From an uncultured Pseudomonadota bacterium (GTDB taxonomy: Bacteria > Pseudomonadota > Gammaproteobacteria > Steroidobacterales > Steroidobacteraceae): a stretch of 64,000 nt of DNA. Positions 34,823 through 42,605 of the stretch are shown here, one piece after another. The stretch covers positions 34,081 to 98,080 of the forward strand of contig CAIPVV010000041.1 of NCBI GenBank assembly GCA_903868595.1. Reading direction: 5' to 3'. Below the pieces are notes generated by a model. The model had not been told where the DNA came from and made no database searches. It saw only the letters and a list, made by a program, of their open reading frames with translations. The position numbers and the translations under genes are program-made. Positions within the stretch are counted from its first letter, which is position 1. Every line of letters begins with the position of its first letter.

Positions 34823-35856
34823 AGCGCAACCTGCGTTGCCGCCGAGAAGGCAGCCAGCCTGTCGAGCAGGCGGCCTGCCGCACCGCTGTCGATCGCCTCG
34901 GCAGCGCGATTGGCCGCCGCGCGCGGATCCGCCGCGGCGCCGGTGACTTGCAGCGCCAGCGCCGCGCCCAGCACCAGCGCATCGCGATGCCCGCCATGCT
35001 CGCCGCCGCGCAGCACGCGATGCATCGCGGCCGCGTTGTAGGCGGCATCCCCGCCCCGCAGCGCCGCCTCCGTGCAGCGCGGCAGGCCGTAGTCGGCCGG
35101 TCCGCGCTCGGACTCGCGAACCTGGCCGTCCTGAACGTCCAGCAGCAGGAAGTTGCCCAGCGGGGTCGGCTCATCCCAGCCGCCCGCCCCGTGCACGACG
35201 AAGGCGCGCCGGATCGGCATCCCGGCCAGCGCCTGGGCCATCAGCCGCGCGACCGCCTCGCTGTACGCGCCGATCACGTGGAAGCCGGGCTCGGCGGGGT
35301 TGGTGAGCGGCCCCAGGATGTTGAACACCGTGCGCACGCCCATCGCCGCGCGCACCGGGGCGATGGCCTTCATCGCCGGGTGGTAGTGCGGCGCGAACAG
35401 GAACGTAAAGCCGGTCTGCGCGAGGCACTCGGCGGCGCGCACTTCCTCCAGCGGCAGCGCCAGGCCCAGGGCCTCCAGCACATCGGCGCTGCCGGCGCGG
35501 CTGGAGACCGAGCGGTTGCCGTGCTTGACCACGGTAAGGCCTGCGGCCGCGGCCAGCAGCGCGGCCCCCGTGGAGAGGTTGTAGCTGCCGGAGCGGTCCC
35601 CGCCCGTGCCCACGATGTCCACGGCGCCGGCGGCCTCCGGGATCACGGGGCGGCGCGCGAGGCTCCGCATGCCGAGCGCCAGGCCCCGCAGCTCCTCGGC
35701 CGTGACGCCCTTGCAGCGCAGGCCCGCCAGCACCGCGCCGGCCTGCGCCGGCGGCACCTCGGGGCCAGTCAGCGCGACCAGCAGGGCGCTGGCGGCCTCG
35801 GCCGTGAGGTCCTGGCGATCCAGCAGCGCATCCAGCGTGTCGCGCAGCCGCGTCAC
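34819..35856 (-). CDS. trpD: Anthranilate phosphoribosyltransferase
   Basis: A 345-residue enzyme adding phosphoribose to anthranilate. The PRPP loop is DIVGTGGD, with KHGNRSVSSRAGSADVLEALG and FNILGPLTNPA following. The start is GTG at 35856, overlapping the trpG stop; the longer frame upstream is trpG read out of phase. It is not fused to trpG, unlike enterobacterial TrpGD. Confidence 0.96.
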   Translation of the reverse strand: MTRLRDTLDALLDRQDLTAEAASALLVALTGPEVPPAQAGAVLAGLRCKGVTAEELRGLALGMRSLARRPVIPEAAGAVDIVGTGGDRSGSYNLSTGAALLAAAAGLTVVKHGNRSVSSRAGSADVLEALGLALPLEEVRAAECLAQTGFTFLFAPHYHPAMKAIAPVRAAMGVRTVFNILGPLTNPAEPGFHVIGAYSEAVARLMAQALAGMPIRRAFVVHGAGGWDEPTPLGNFLLLDVQDGQVRESERGPADYGLPRCTEAALRGGDAAYNAAAMHRVLRGGEHGGHRDALVLGAALALQVTGAAADPRAAANRAAEAIDSGAAGRLLDRLAAFSAATQVAL

Positions 35857-36452
35857 CGCAGGCCGCCGGTGAGCTTCAGGAAGTTGCCCAGGAGCTGCGG
35901 CCCCTGCGGGGTGAGCACGCTCTCGGGATGGAACTGCACGCCCTCGATGACGTACTGGCGGTGCCGCACCGCCATGATCTCCCCTTCGGCCGTGGTCGCG
36001 CAGACCTGCAGCTCCGCCGGCACCTTCTCGGGCGCGGCGATCAGCGAGTGGTAACGGCCCACCTCGCAGGGCTGCGGCAGGCCCTCGAACAGCGTGCGGC
36101 CGTCGTGGTTCACCAGCGAGGTCTTGCCATGCATCAGGCGCGGCGCGCGCACGACCTCGCCGCCGAAGGCCTCCACGATCGACTGGTGCCCCAGGCACAC
36201 GCCGAGGATCGGCAGGCGGCCGGCAAAGGCACGGATCATCGCCATCGAGACGCCGGCGTCGCGCGGCGTGCCCGGGCCGGGCGAGATGCACAGGTGCGTG
36301 AGCTCGCGCTGGAGCGCCTCCGCCACGGTGATCTCGTCGTTGCGGATCACCTCCACCGCCGCGCCCAGGATCAGGAAGGCCTGCACCAGGTTGTAGGTGA
36401 AGGAGTCATAGTTGTCGATCAGCAGCAGCCGCGGCTGCGTGGCCTTGTTCAC
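35853..36452 (-). CDS. trpG: Anthranilate synthase glutamine amidotransferase subunit
   Basis: A 199-residue class I amidotransferase that supplies ammonia to TrpE. It has DNYDSFTYNLVQ, SPGPGTP, the catalytic Cys in LGVCLGHQ, and the His-Glu pair in VQFHPESV. In many gammaproteobacteria the same protein serves p-aminobenzoate synthesis (PabA); whether a second copy exists is outside this window. It overlaps trpE by four bases. Confidence 0.96.
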   Translation of the reverse strand: MNKATQPRLLLIDNYDSFTYNLVQAFLILGAAVEVIRNDEITVAEALQRELTHLCISPGPGTPRDAGVSMAMIRAFAGRLPILGVCLGHQSIVEAFGGEVVRAPRLMHGKTSLVNHDGRTLFEGLPQPCEVGRYHSLIAAPEKVPAELQVCATTAEGEIMAVRHRQYVIEGVQFHPESVLTPQGPQLLGNFLKLTGGLR

Positions 36453-37849
36453 AGGCCCTCCTGGGCGAGTGCCAGCGCACTGCGCAGGGCAGCACTCTTG
36501 GCAAACACCTCATCGTGTTCACTCTCGGGACGGCTCTCCGAGACAATGCCGGCGCCCGCCTGGTAGCTGTAGCGGCCGCCCTCGAAAACCAGCGTGCGGA
36601 TCGTAATCGCCTGGTCCATGTCGCCCTGCGCACCGAAGTAGCCGATCGTGCCGCCGTACAGGCCGCGCGCCACCGGCTCCAGCTCCTCGATGATCTGCAT
36701 CGCCCGCACCTTGGGGGCGCCGACCAGCGTGCCGGCCGGGAAGGTCGCGGCGAAGAGGTCAAAGGCATCCTTGCCCGGCGCCAGCTGCCCGTGCACGCCG
36801 CTGACGATGTGCATCACGTGGCTGTAGCGCTCGATCGCACGGTAGGGCTTGACGTGTACGCTGCCGGCCTGGGCCACGCGCCCCAGGTCGTTGCGCGCCA
36901 GGTCCACCAGCATCACGTGCTCGGCGTTCTCCTTGGGGTCGGCGAGCAGGCGCCGCTCGTTGGCCAGGTCCGCCTCGGCGTCGGCCGCCCGCGGCAGGGT
37001 GCCGGCGATCGGCCGCAGCTCCGCCTGGCCTCCGTGCAGCCTCACCAGCGCCTCCGGGGAGGAGCCCACGACCTCGATGCCGCCCAGTTTCACGTAGTAC
37101 ATGTACGGCGAGGGGTTGATCAGGCGCAGCGCCCGATAGACCTGGAACGGATCCAGGTCATGCTCGCCGGTGAAGCGCGAGGAGAGCACCAGCTGGTAGA
37201 CGTCGCCTGAGGCGATGTACTCCTGGGCGCGCTTGACGCCCTGGACATAGGCCTCGCGCGAGAGCGACATCTGCGGCTCGCCGAAGCGGCCGTTCTGCGC
37301 CGCCACCGGCAGCGGGCCGCGCAGCGCCTGAATCACCTGGGTGCGCAGCGCCTGCCGCTCGGCCTCGCTGCCGGCGTGCAGCAGCGCGATGCCGCGCGTC
37401 AGGTGGTCGAAGACCAGCAGCGAGCGGGGCGCGACGTAGTGCAGGATCGGCGTTGAGGCCGGCGCGTGGCGCATCGGGATGCGCTCGAAGAAGCGCACGA
37501 TCTCGTAGGAGGTGTAGCCCACCAGCCCCCCGGCCAGCGGCACGCCGGGGACCTCCGGCAGCGGCCGGGGTGCCAGGGAGAGCGCCCGGCGCAGCAGCGC
37601 GAGCAGCGCCTCGCGGCCCTCCGGGACCGGGTGCTGCTCGGCGCCGATGGTCAGGCCCTCGCCCGTGAGGCGTACCTCCAGCCCCTCGCCAAAGCCGATG
37701 AAGGAGTAGCGGGCCAGCCGCTCCCCGCCCTCCACGCTCTCCAGGAGAAAGCGCGGATGGAAGGCCGCCAGTTTCGCGAAGGCCGAAACCGGCGTATCCA
37801 GGTCGCCAGCGATGTCGAAAGGAGGCTTCAGAACGTGTTCCTCGGACAA
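36449..37849 (-). CDS. trpE: Anthranilate synthase component I
   Basis: A 466-residue chorismate-binding enzyme. The feedback-site region is LLESVEGGERLARYSFIG. The catalytic part has IASGDVYQLVLSSRF, RPIAGTLPR, MLVDLARNDLGRV and GAPKVRAMQIIEELEP. The start is uncertain. TTG at 37849 follows directly after the T-tract of the attenuator and has no Shine-Dalgarno of its own. GAGGAA (37842-37837 on the minus strand) is placed instead to serve a CTG codon at about 37831 (LKPPFDIAGDLDTP), where homology begins. The operon is trpL-E-G-D-C-F-B-A. Confidence 0.94.
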   Translation of the reverse strand: MSEEHVLKPPFDIAGDLDTPVSAFAKLAAFHPRFLLESVEGGERLARYSFIGFGEGLEVRLTGEGLTIGAEQHPVPEGREALLALLRRALSLAPRPLPEVPGVPLAGGLVGYTSYEIVRFFERIPMRHAPASTPILHYVAPRSLLVFDHLTRGIALLHAGSEAERQALRTQVIQALRGPLPVAAQNGRFGEPQMSLSREAYVQGVKRAQEYIASGDVYQLVLSSRFTGEHDLDPFQVYRALRLINPSPYMYYVKLGGIEVVGSSPEALVRLHGGQAELRPIAGTLPRAADAEADLANERRLLADPKENAEHVMLVDLARNDLGRVAQAGSVHVKPYRAIERYSHVMHIVSGVHGQLAPGKDAFDLFAATFPAGTLVGAPKVRAMQIIEELEPVARGLYGGTIGYFGAQGDMDQAITIRTLVFEGGRYSYQAGAGIVSESRPESEHDEVFAKSAALRSALALAQEGL

Positions 37850-37884
37850 TAAAAAAACCCATCCCGGTTTGCGCCGGAGATGGG
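37850..37884 (-). terminator. trp attenuator terminator
   Basis: On the minus strand CCCATC-T-CCGG, loop CGCAAA, CCGG-GATGGG, then seven T and ATTG: a strong terminator immediately in front of trpE. The 5' arm (CCCATCTCC) can alternatively pair with GGAGTGGGG just after the leader peptide stop, which would form the antiterminator. This is the classic ribosome-mediated attenuation layout. Confidence 0.85.
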
Positions 37885-37947
37885 TTCTGGTTCTAGAGAC
37901 TTAAGCTTATTGATTTATAAGCGATAGCGCCCAGCCACCCCACTCCG

Positions 37948-37995
37948 TCAGGAGCGCGGCCACCACCAGCGAAGGGAGGTGAATTTGGCGTTCAT
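37948..37995 (-). CDS. trpL: trp operon leader peptide TrpL
   Basis: A 15-residue peptide, MNAKFTSLRWWWPRS, with three consecutive Trp codons and a stop 15 codons after the ATG. Ribosome stalling at the Trp codons when charged tRNA-Trp is scarce would free the antiterminator segment downstream (GGAGTGGGG) and allow trpE transcription. There is no Shine-Dalgarno, and the predicted -10 box ends only seven bases before the ATG, so the message is probably leaderless or nearly so. Such leaderless trpL is known from Sinorhizobium meliloti, where the attenuated RNA and the peptide also act in trans. Confidence 0.85.
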   Translation of the reverse strand: MNAKFTSLRWWWPRS

Positions 37996-38002
37996 TGGGC
38001 CG

Positions 38003-38032
38003 AGTATGGCGAGGGCCGCAAGGCCCAGTCAA
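38003..38032 (-). promoter_or_regulatory. trp operon promoter
   Basis: On the minus strand TTGACT (38032-38027) and CATACT (38008-38003) are separated by 18 bases and match the sigma-70 consensus at 5/6 and 4/6 positions. The predicted start of transcription is at or one base before the trpL ATG. Confidence 0.6.
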
Positions 38033-38097
38033 GAGCACGGGTCGGCCAGGCTAACCCGGGGGACACCCTGCGCAAACTCATCTCATCCGGGTCGCTG

Positions 38098-38463
38098 TTG
38101 GAGGCGCAAATCGGCTATTCCCGGGCCGTGGTGGACGACGACTGGGTGTTCGTCTCCGGGACCACCGGGTTCGACTCTGCGTCCCAGACCCTCAGCCCCG
38201 ATGTCCGCGAACAGGCCGCCCAGACCCTGCACAACATCGAGGTCGCCCTGACGCACTGCGATGCCCGGCTGGACGACGTGGTGCGGGTGACCTGCTACCT
38301 GCTCTCGGCCGAGGACTTCAAGGCCTGCTGGCCGCTGCTGCCAGCCGCCTTCAGGGAGATCCGGCCGGCGGCCACGATGCGGGTGGTGGCGGGTCTTGCC
38401 GATCCGCGCCTGCGCATCGAGATCGAGGTCACCGCGCGCATTCAGGTAGGCAAGACGGCGTGA
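38098..38463 (+). CDS. RidA/YjgF family deaminase
   Basis: A small trimeric enzyme that removes reactive enamine/imine intermediates. The sequence EAQIGYSRAVVDDDWVFVSGTTGF...RVTCYLLSAEDF...RPAATMRVVAGLADPRLRIEIEVTA covers the family, with the catalytic Arg in PAATM-type context. TTG at 38098 gives 121 residues, but homology begins earlier (LRKLISSGS). A CTG at 38068, preceded by GGGGGA, would restore the usual N-terminus; it is the best-placed start if CTG is used. It is divergent from the trp operon, which is of interest because RidA proteins clear PLP-enzyme by-products. Confidence 0.87.
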   Translation: MEAQIGYSRAVVDDDWVFVSGTTGFDSASQTLSPDVREQAAQTLHNIEVALTHCDARLDDVVRVTCYLLSAEDFKACWPLLPAAFREIRPAATMRVVAGLADPRLRIEIEVTARIQVGKTA

Positions 38464-38552
38464 GGCCAAGCCTGCGAAAATCCCCCCCCTACCGCATCGG
38501 CCGGGCCCCACGGCCCGCCGCCCGCACCCCAACGCCCAGATGAGGATCAGCG

Positions 38553-39044
38553 ATGCCTTCCTTTGATGTTGTCTCCGAGCTCGACGGCCACGAAATCACC
38601 AACGCGATCGACCAGGCCAACCGGGAGCTCGCGCAGCGCTTTGACTTCAAGGGCACGATCTGCGAGTTCACGCGCGACCCGAAGGATGAGTTCGCGGTGC
38701 TGATGCGCGGCGAGGTCGAGTTCCAGCTCAAGCAGATGCTGGACATGCTGCGCATCCGCATGTCCAAGCGCGGCATCGATCCCAGCTGCCTGGACGTGAA
38801 GGACGCCGAGACCAACATCGCCGAGGCGCGCCAGAAGGTCGTGCTCAAGCACGGCATCGACCAGGAGAGCGCCAAGAAGCTCACCAAGGCGGTGAAAGAG
38901 AGCGGGCTGAAGGTGCAGGCGCAGATCCAGGGCGACAAGGTGCGTGTCACGGGCAAGAAGCGCGACGACCTGCAGGAGGCGATCGCGCTGTTTCGCAAGA
39001 CCGACGTGGGCGTGCCGCTGCAGTTCGAGAACTTCCGCGACTAG
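38553..39044 (+). CDS. YajQ family nucleotide-binding protein
   Basis: A 163-residue protein with two ferredoxin-like domains. MPSFDVVSELDGHEITNAIDQANREL..RFDFKG is the family start. The later segments VVLKHGIDQESAKKLTKAVKESGLKVQAQIQGDKVRVTGKKRDDLQ are also typical. Members bind cyclic di-GMP in Xanthomonas and Pseudomonas and act with a LysR regulator. It is apparently monocistronic. Confidence 0.94.
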   Translation: MPSFDVVSELDGHEITNAIDQANRELAQRFDFKGTICEFTRDPKDEFAVLMRGEVEFQLKQMLDMLRIRMSKRGIDPSCLDVKDAETNIAEARQKVVLKHGIDQESAKKLTKAVKESGLKVQAQIQGDKVRVTGKKRDDLQEAIALFRKTDVGVPLQFENFRD

Positions 39045-39055
39045 ACGCCGACGCG

Positions 39056-39086
39056 CCGGGGGCCGTCGCGCCAGCGACGCCCCCGG
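39056..39086. terminator. Hairpin between convergent genes
   Basis: CCGGGGG-c-CGTCGC pairs with GCGACG-CCCCCGG around the loop GCCA: 13 pairs with one bulge. It lies between the ends of yajQ (plus) and the SMP-30-like gene (minus). There is no T-tract on either side, so it may work as a Rho-independent-like bidirectional barrier or mRNA 3' end stabiliser. Confidence 0.5.
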
Positions 39087-39105
39087 GTGAACGGTGCGGA
39101 CTGCC

Positions 39106-40203
39106 CTACTTGGCCCGGCCCTGGTAGCCCTGCGCGAGCATCGGAAGCGTGAAGATCTCCACGAACTGCTGGGTATTGGCCACGCCGTACAGGGTCTTCT
39201 TGTCCTTGCCGCCGAACAGCACCGTGATCAGCGGCAGCGGCGAGGGGATCTCCCCCAGCCATTGTCCGTTCGGGTCCACGACCTGCACGCCGCCACCACC
39301 GGTGGTGTAGAGACGGCCTTCGGAATCAATCGTGCTGCCGTCGTCGCCCACCAGCGCGAACTGCCGCTCGTGGGTCAGCGAGCCGTCGGGCTGCACCTCG
39401 AACGCGACCAGTCCGCCGGGCCTGCGGCCGGGGACCACGGGTTCCGGTGGCGTGCTCGCCAGCCGGCCGGTGACGTACAGCGTCTTCTCGTCGCGGCTCA
39501 AGATGATGCCGTTGGTGCCGGTGACGGTGCCGTACTGCGTGACGACGCCCTTGGCGTCGGCGTGGTAGAGCCCGCCCATCGTGAAGTACACGCCGCCGTG
39601 GCTGTCGGCGGCAAGGTCATTGAGCAGTCCGCCCGTGCAGTCCAGCGGCTCGCCGTGGTACTGGTTCGCGAGGCGCTGGCGCTTCGGCTCCAGCTGCCAG
39701 ATCTCCTGGGGCAGTCCCCGCTGCACGATGAACAGCGCACCCTGCTTGCTGCGCGAGAGTGCGCCACCCGTGTTGGTGTCGGCATACGGGTAGGACACGG
39801 CGCCCTGCGCATCGATCTTCAGGACCTTGCTGTCGCTGTTCTGCGCGAACAGCACGCCGCCGTCGGGCGTTGCGATCGGACCGTCGGCGTTGTTGCCGGT
39901 ACCCGTCCAGAGCGTCTTCCAGGTGGCGCCTGCGGCGATCACGCCCGGGATGGCACTGACCTGGTACTCGCGGTGCGCGGGCGGCGCCGTCGCGGGCACG
40001 CGTACCGGGAAGGCGGGGGCCGGCGGCGGCGGCGTCTTGCAATGGCTCGCCAGGTACGTCGCATAGCGGGCATCGCGTGGCGCCTGGATGCCGGGTCCCG
40101 AGGCGGCCGGCGGGGCTCCCTGTGCCGGGACGCGTCCCGGCGCGACGAGCAGCAGGGCACTGCCCAGACACACAACCGCCATCCCGAATGCGTTCGTCTT
40201 CAT
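39106..40203 (-). CDS. Exported SMP-30/gluconolactonase-like beta-propeller protein
   Basis: A 365-residue protein with a signal peptide (GMAVVCLGSALLLVAPGRVPAQ). The propeller repeats are recognisable: DGPIATPDGGVLFAQNSDSKVLKID, GGLLNDLAADSHGGVYFT, TNGIILSRDEKTLYVT and DDGSTIDSEGRLYTTGGGGV. These Asp/Asn-containing loops bind Ca2+ in lactonases of this family. Likely a periplasmic lactonase, but the substrate is unknown. GGAGGGG upstream of ATG 40203 marks the start. The next 334 bases (40204-40537) contain nothing I can identify. Confidence 0.82.
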   Translation of the reverse strand: MKTNAFGMAVVCLGSALLLVAPGRVPAQGAPPAASGPGIQAPRDARYATYLASHCKTPPPPAPAFPVRVPATAPPAHREYQVSAIPGVIAAGATWKTLWTGTGNNADGPIATPDGGVLFAQNSDSKVLKIDAQGAVSYPYADTNTGGALSRSKQGALFIVQRGLPQEIWQLEPKRQRLANQYHGEPLDCTGGLLNDLAADSHGGVYFTMGGLYHADAKGVVTQYGTVTGTNGIILSRDEKTLYVTGRLASTPPEPVVPGRRPGGLVAFEVQPDGSLTHERQFALVGDDGSTIDSEGRLYTTGGGGVQVVDPNGQWLGEIPSPLPLITVLFGGKDKKTLYGVANTQQFVEIFTLPMLAQGYQGRAK

Positions 40204-40537
40204 GGTCCCCTCCGCAGCCGTCTTGTTTTTCTTCTGCGTGCCGGCCCCGCCGCCGGCCGCACTGGCGAGCAACCTTGCCATCGACGCCGCCGCGATGCGA
40301 CTACTTTCGGGGCGGTGCGCTAAGGGCCGGCGGGCCGGCACCGCTCGATAGCGACGCCCCACCCTGCCGCGTTTTAGGGGATCAGCGCTTCGATATGCAG
40401 CGGGGGTGGCGGCTCAGGCAGCCGTGGATGCCACGGCGTTGTGTGGCGCGTTTTCCAGGCCGGTTTGGCGGCAACACCCCGACTGGCAACGCTGCTGCCC
40501 GCGGAACGCCTGACGCGTCCGCTGTCCGGAGGCGCTC

Positions 40538-41128
40538 GTGATGCCGGCACCTGGCTTGTTTGTTGCGATGGCGCTTCACATCGAAGATCAGGGCGTGCTC
40601 ACCGGCGCAGGCGTTGACGCGCTGGTCACCGGGCTGGGCAAGGTCAACGCGGCCCTGGCGCTGGCGCGTCGAGTGGCCGAGCGGCGCCTTACCGGCGAGC
40701 CGCCCTCGCGGGTCGTGAACTTCGGAACGGCCGGCAGCCGGCGCTTCCGGACCGGGGTACTGGTGGGCGGCCACCGCTTCGTGCAGCCGGACAGGGATGT
40801 CTCGCCGCTGGGCTTCCCGCACGGGCATACGCCGTAAGCTGAGCAGGGCGATCCGCTTGGCTTCCCGCCGGTCTTCACGCAGCTGGCGGCGGGACTGTGC
40901 GGCACGGGCGACCGCTTCGAGACCGGGCCCGTGGCGCTCGCCTGCGACGTGGTGGACAGGGAGGCCTATGCAAGGGCCAAGGTGTGCCGGCTCGAGGGCC
41001 TGCCGTTCGCCTGCGCGAAGTACATCACCGCTGGCGCCGACCCGGGCGCGGCGGAGGACTGGCTCGCGAACCGGCCGCGAGCCGCCTGGGGTTTTGCCGC
41101 GCTCTACGAAGAACGCCTCCGCCGCTAA
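40538..41128 (+). pseudogene. 5'-methylthioadenosine/SAH nucleosidase-like, in-frame stop
   Basis: GGAGGCGCTC before GTG 40538 starts a nucleoside phosphorylase-type protein: VAMALHIEDQGVLTGAGVDALVTGLGKVNAALAL, VVNFGTAGS, then HRFVQPDRDVSPLGFPHGHTP followed by TAA at 40835-40837. The same frame continues without a break as GDPLGFPPVFTQLAAGLCGTGDRFETG, then the catalytic-type CDVVDREAYARAKVCRLEG and CAKYITAGAD, ending at 41128. So one nonsense codon interrupts an otherwise complete gene of about 196 codons. TAC to TAA is the simplest origin. Members of this group hydrolyse adenosine-type nucleosides. Confidence 0.78.
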
Positions 41129-41267
41129 CGTCCTCGCCCGGCCGCAGGCACGGCAGACCCTGCTGGCCTGCCCAACGGCGTTCGCCGGCTCCCACCACCC
41201 CACGCGAGGCCCGCCGGACACTACAATCCCCGTCCTCCACCGCTCGCATTGAGGCACCAGGCACCCC

Positions 41268-41891
41268 ATGTCCCCCGACACCCGCGTCATCGACAACCTG
41301 CTCTCGCGAAGCTCCCTGGCCGGCGCGTTCCTGGCAGCTCCCGCGCCGAGCGAGGCGGAGCTGGCGCAAATCCTGGGCGCTGCGCAGCGCGCCGCAGACC
41401 ATGGGCGCCTCCGGCCGTGGCGATTCTTCGTGGTCCGCCCGGCGGACTACGAGGCCTTCTATGACCGGCTCGCCGCGGCCGCGACGCGCGTGCAGGGCGA
41501 CCCCTCGCGCTACGACGCCAACCGCGAGAAGTACCGCCTGACCGCACGGGCCCCGCTGCTCCTCGTCGCCGCCGCGAAGATCGACACGGCCCACAAGGTG
41601 GCCCCGATCGAGCAGACCTTCGCGGCCGCCGGCGCCACGCAGTTGGTGCTGAGCGCGGCCCACGCCCTGGGCTATGCGGGCTTCTTGTTCTCCGGCCCCG
41701 GCGTGTTCGACGCCGGGTTCAAGGCGAGCCTCGGGCTCACCACCACGGACCACCTGATCGGCTTCATCTGCCTGGGGAGCCCGGCGGGCCCCGGCAAGCC
41801 GGGCCCGAGTGCGGCGGAGGCCGTGCGCGATGGATTGGCGTCCACGGTGAAACAATGGGATGCCGCGGGCGCGTTTAAACCCGTATTCTGA
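41268..41891 (+). CDS. Nitroreductase family protein (YdjA-like)
   Basis: A 207-residue FMN enzyme. The motifs LGAAQRAADHGRLRPWRFFVV (FMN phosphate region), YRLTARAPLLLVAAAKI, and AAGATQLVLSAAHALGYAGFLFSG fit the small single-domain YdjA group. These reduce nitro compounds or quinones with NAD(P)H; the true substrate is unknown. It lies just upstream of a TetR efflux regulator but the operator lies between them, so it may not be part of that regulon. Confidence 0.88.
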   Translation: MSPDTRVIDNLLSRSSLAGAFLAAPAPSEAELAQILGAAQRAADHGRLRPWRFFVVRPADYEAFYDRLAAAATRVQGDPSRYDANREKYRLTARAPLLLVAAAKIDTAHKVAPIEQTFAAAGATQLVLSAAHALGYAGFLFSGPGVFDAGFKASLGLTTTDHLIGFICLGSPAGPGKPGPSAAEAVRDGLASTVKQWDAAGAFKPVF

Positions 41892-41908
41892 TACCTATTG
41901 GCAATCAG

Positions 41909-41937
41909 TCAGTCATTGACAACCTGTCAATGACTGA
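41909..41937. promoter_or_regulatory. TetR-type operator
   Basis: Perfect inverted repeat: arm TCAGTCATTGACA (41909-41921), spacer ACC, arm TGTCAATGACTGA (41925-41937). A TTGACA -35 hexamer is embedded in the left arm, so a bound repressor would block the promoter. It lies 15 bases before the tetR ATG. It is the most perfect operator in the window. Confidence 0.85.
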
Positions 41938-41951
41938 TCAGGCTGTTCGCC

Positions 41952-42605
41952 ATGAACGAACTGGCCGACCGCCGACGCGAAGAGAAGGAACGCCGCCGCG
42001 AGGACATCCTCGACGCCGCGGCGCTCGTCTGCGCCGAACAAGGCATCGACGCCCTCACGATGGACCTGGTGGCGCGCCAGGCCCGCCTCTCCCGCGCGCT
42101 CCTCTACGTGTACTTCAAGGACAAGGTCGACCTGCAGCTGGGGCTGTGCGAGCGCGCGATCGAGCGGCTGCTCCAGCGCTTCGTCGAGGAAACGGCCAAG
42201 GAGGCCACCGGCCGCGACCAGCTCGCCGCGATGGGCCGGGCCTACATCGCCTTTGCGCTGGAGCAGCCGGTGTACTTCGAGACGCTGGCGCGCTTTGAGG
42301 CCGGCAGCCGTAGCGCGGGCAGCCTCGCGCCGGACGGCGGCAACCTCGGCAACTGCCTGGCCGGTGGCGACCGCGTCCACCAGGTGATGACCGATGCGAT
42401 CCGCGCGGGCATCGAGGATGGCTCGATCCGCGGCGAGCTGGGCAATGCGGATGCCGTGGCCATCGTGCTGTGGGGCTTCATGCACGGCGTGATCCAGCTG
42501 GTCGCGACCAAGGGGGAGATCCTCGCGCAGCGCGGCGTCACCCCAGAGCAGCTCTTCGAGCAGGCCCGCGAACTGGCCCTGCACTCGCTGCGGCCGGCCA
42601 CATGA
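41952..42605 (+). CDS. TetR/AcrR family repressor of the RND operon
   Basis: A 217-residue regulator. The N-terminal DNA-binding domain is RREDILDAAALVCAEQGIDALTMDLVARQARLSRALLYVYFKDKVDL. The C-terminal ligand domain is helical (YIAFALEQPVYFETLARFE). It is the first gene of a four-gene run (tetR-outer membrane protein-adaptor-permease) with start/stop overlaps, and has a perfect operator at its own promoter, so it most likely autorepresses the entire operon. Confidence 0.92.
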   Translation: MNELADRRREEKERRREDILDAAALVCAEQGIDALTMDLVARQARLSRALLYVYFKDKVDLQLGLCERAIERLLQRFVEETAKEATGRDQLAAMGRAYIAFALEQPVYFETLARFEAGSRSAGSLAPDGGNLGNCLAGGDRVHQVMTDAIRAGIEDGSIRGELGNADAVAIVLWGFMHGVIQLVATKGEILAQRGVTPEQLFEQARELALHSLRPAT

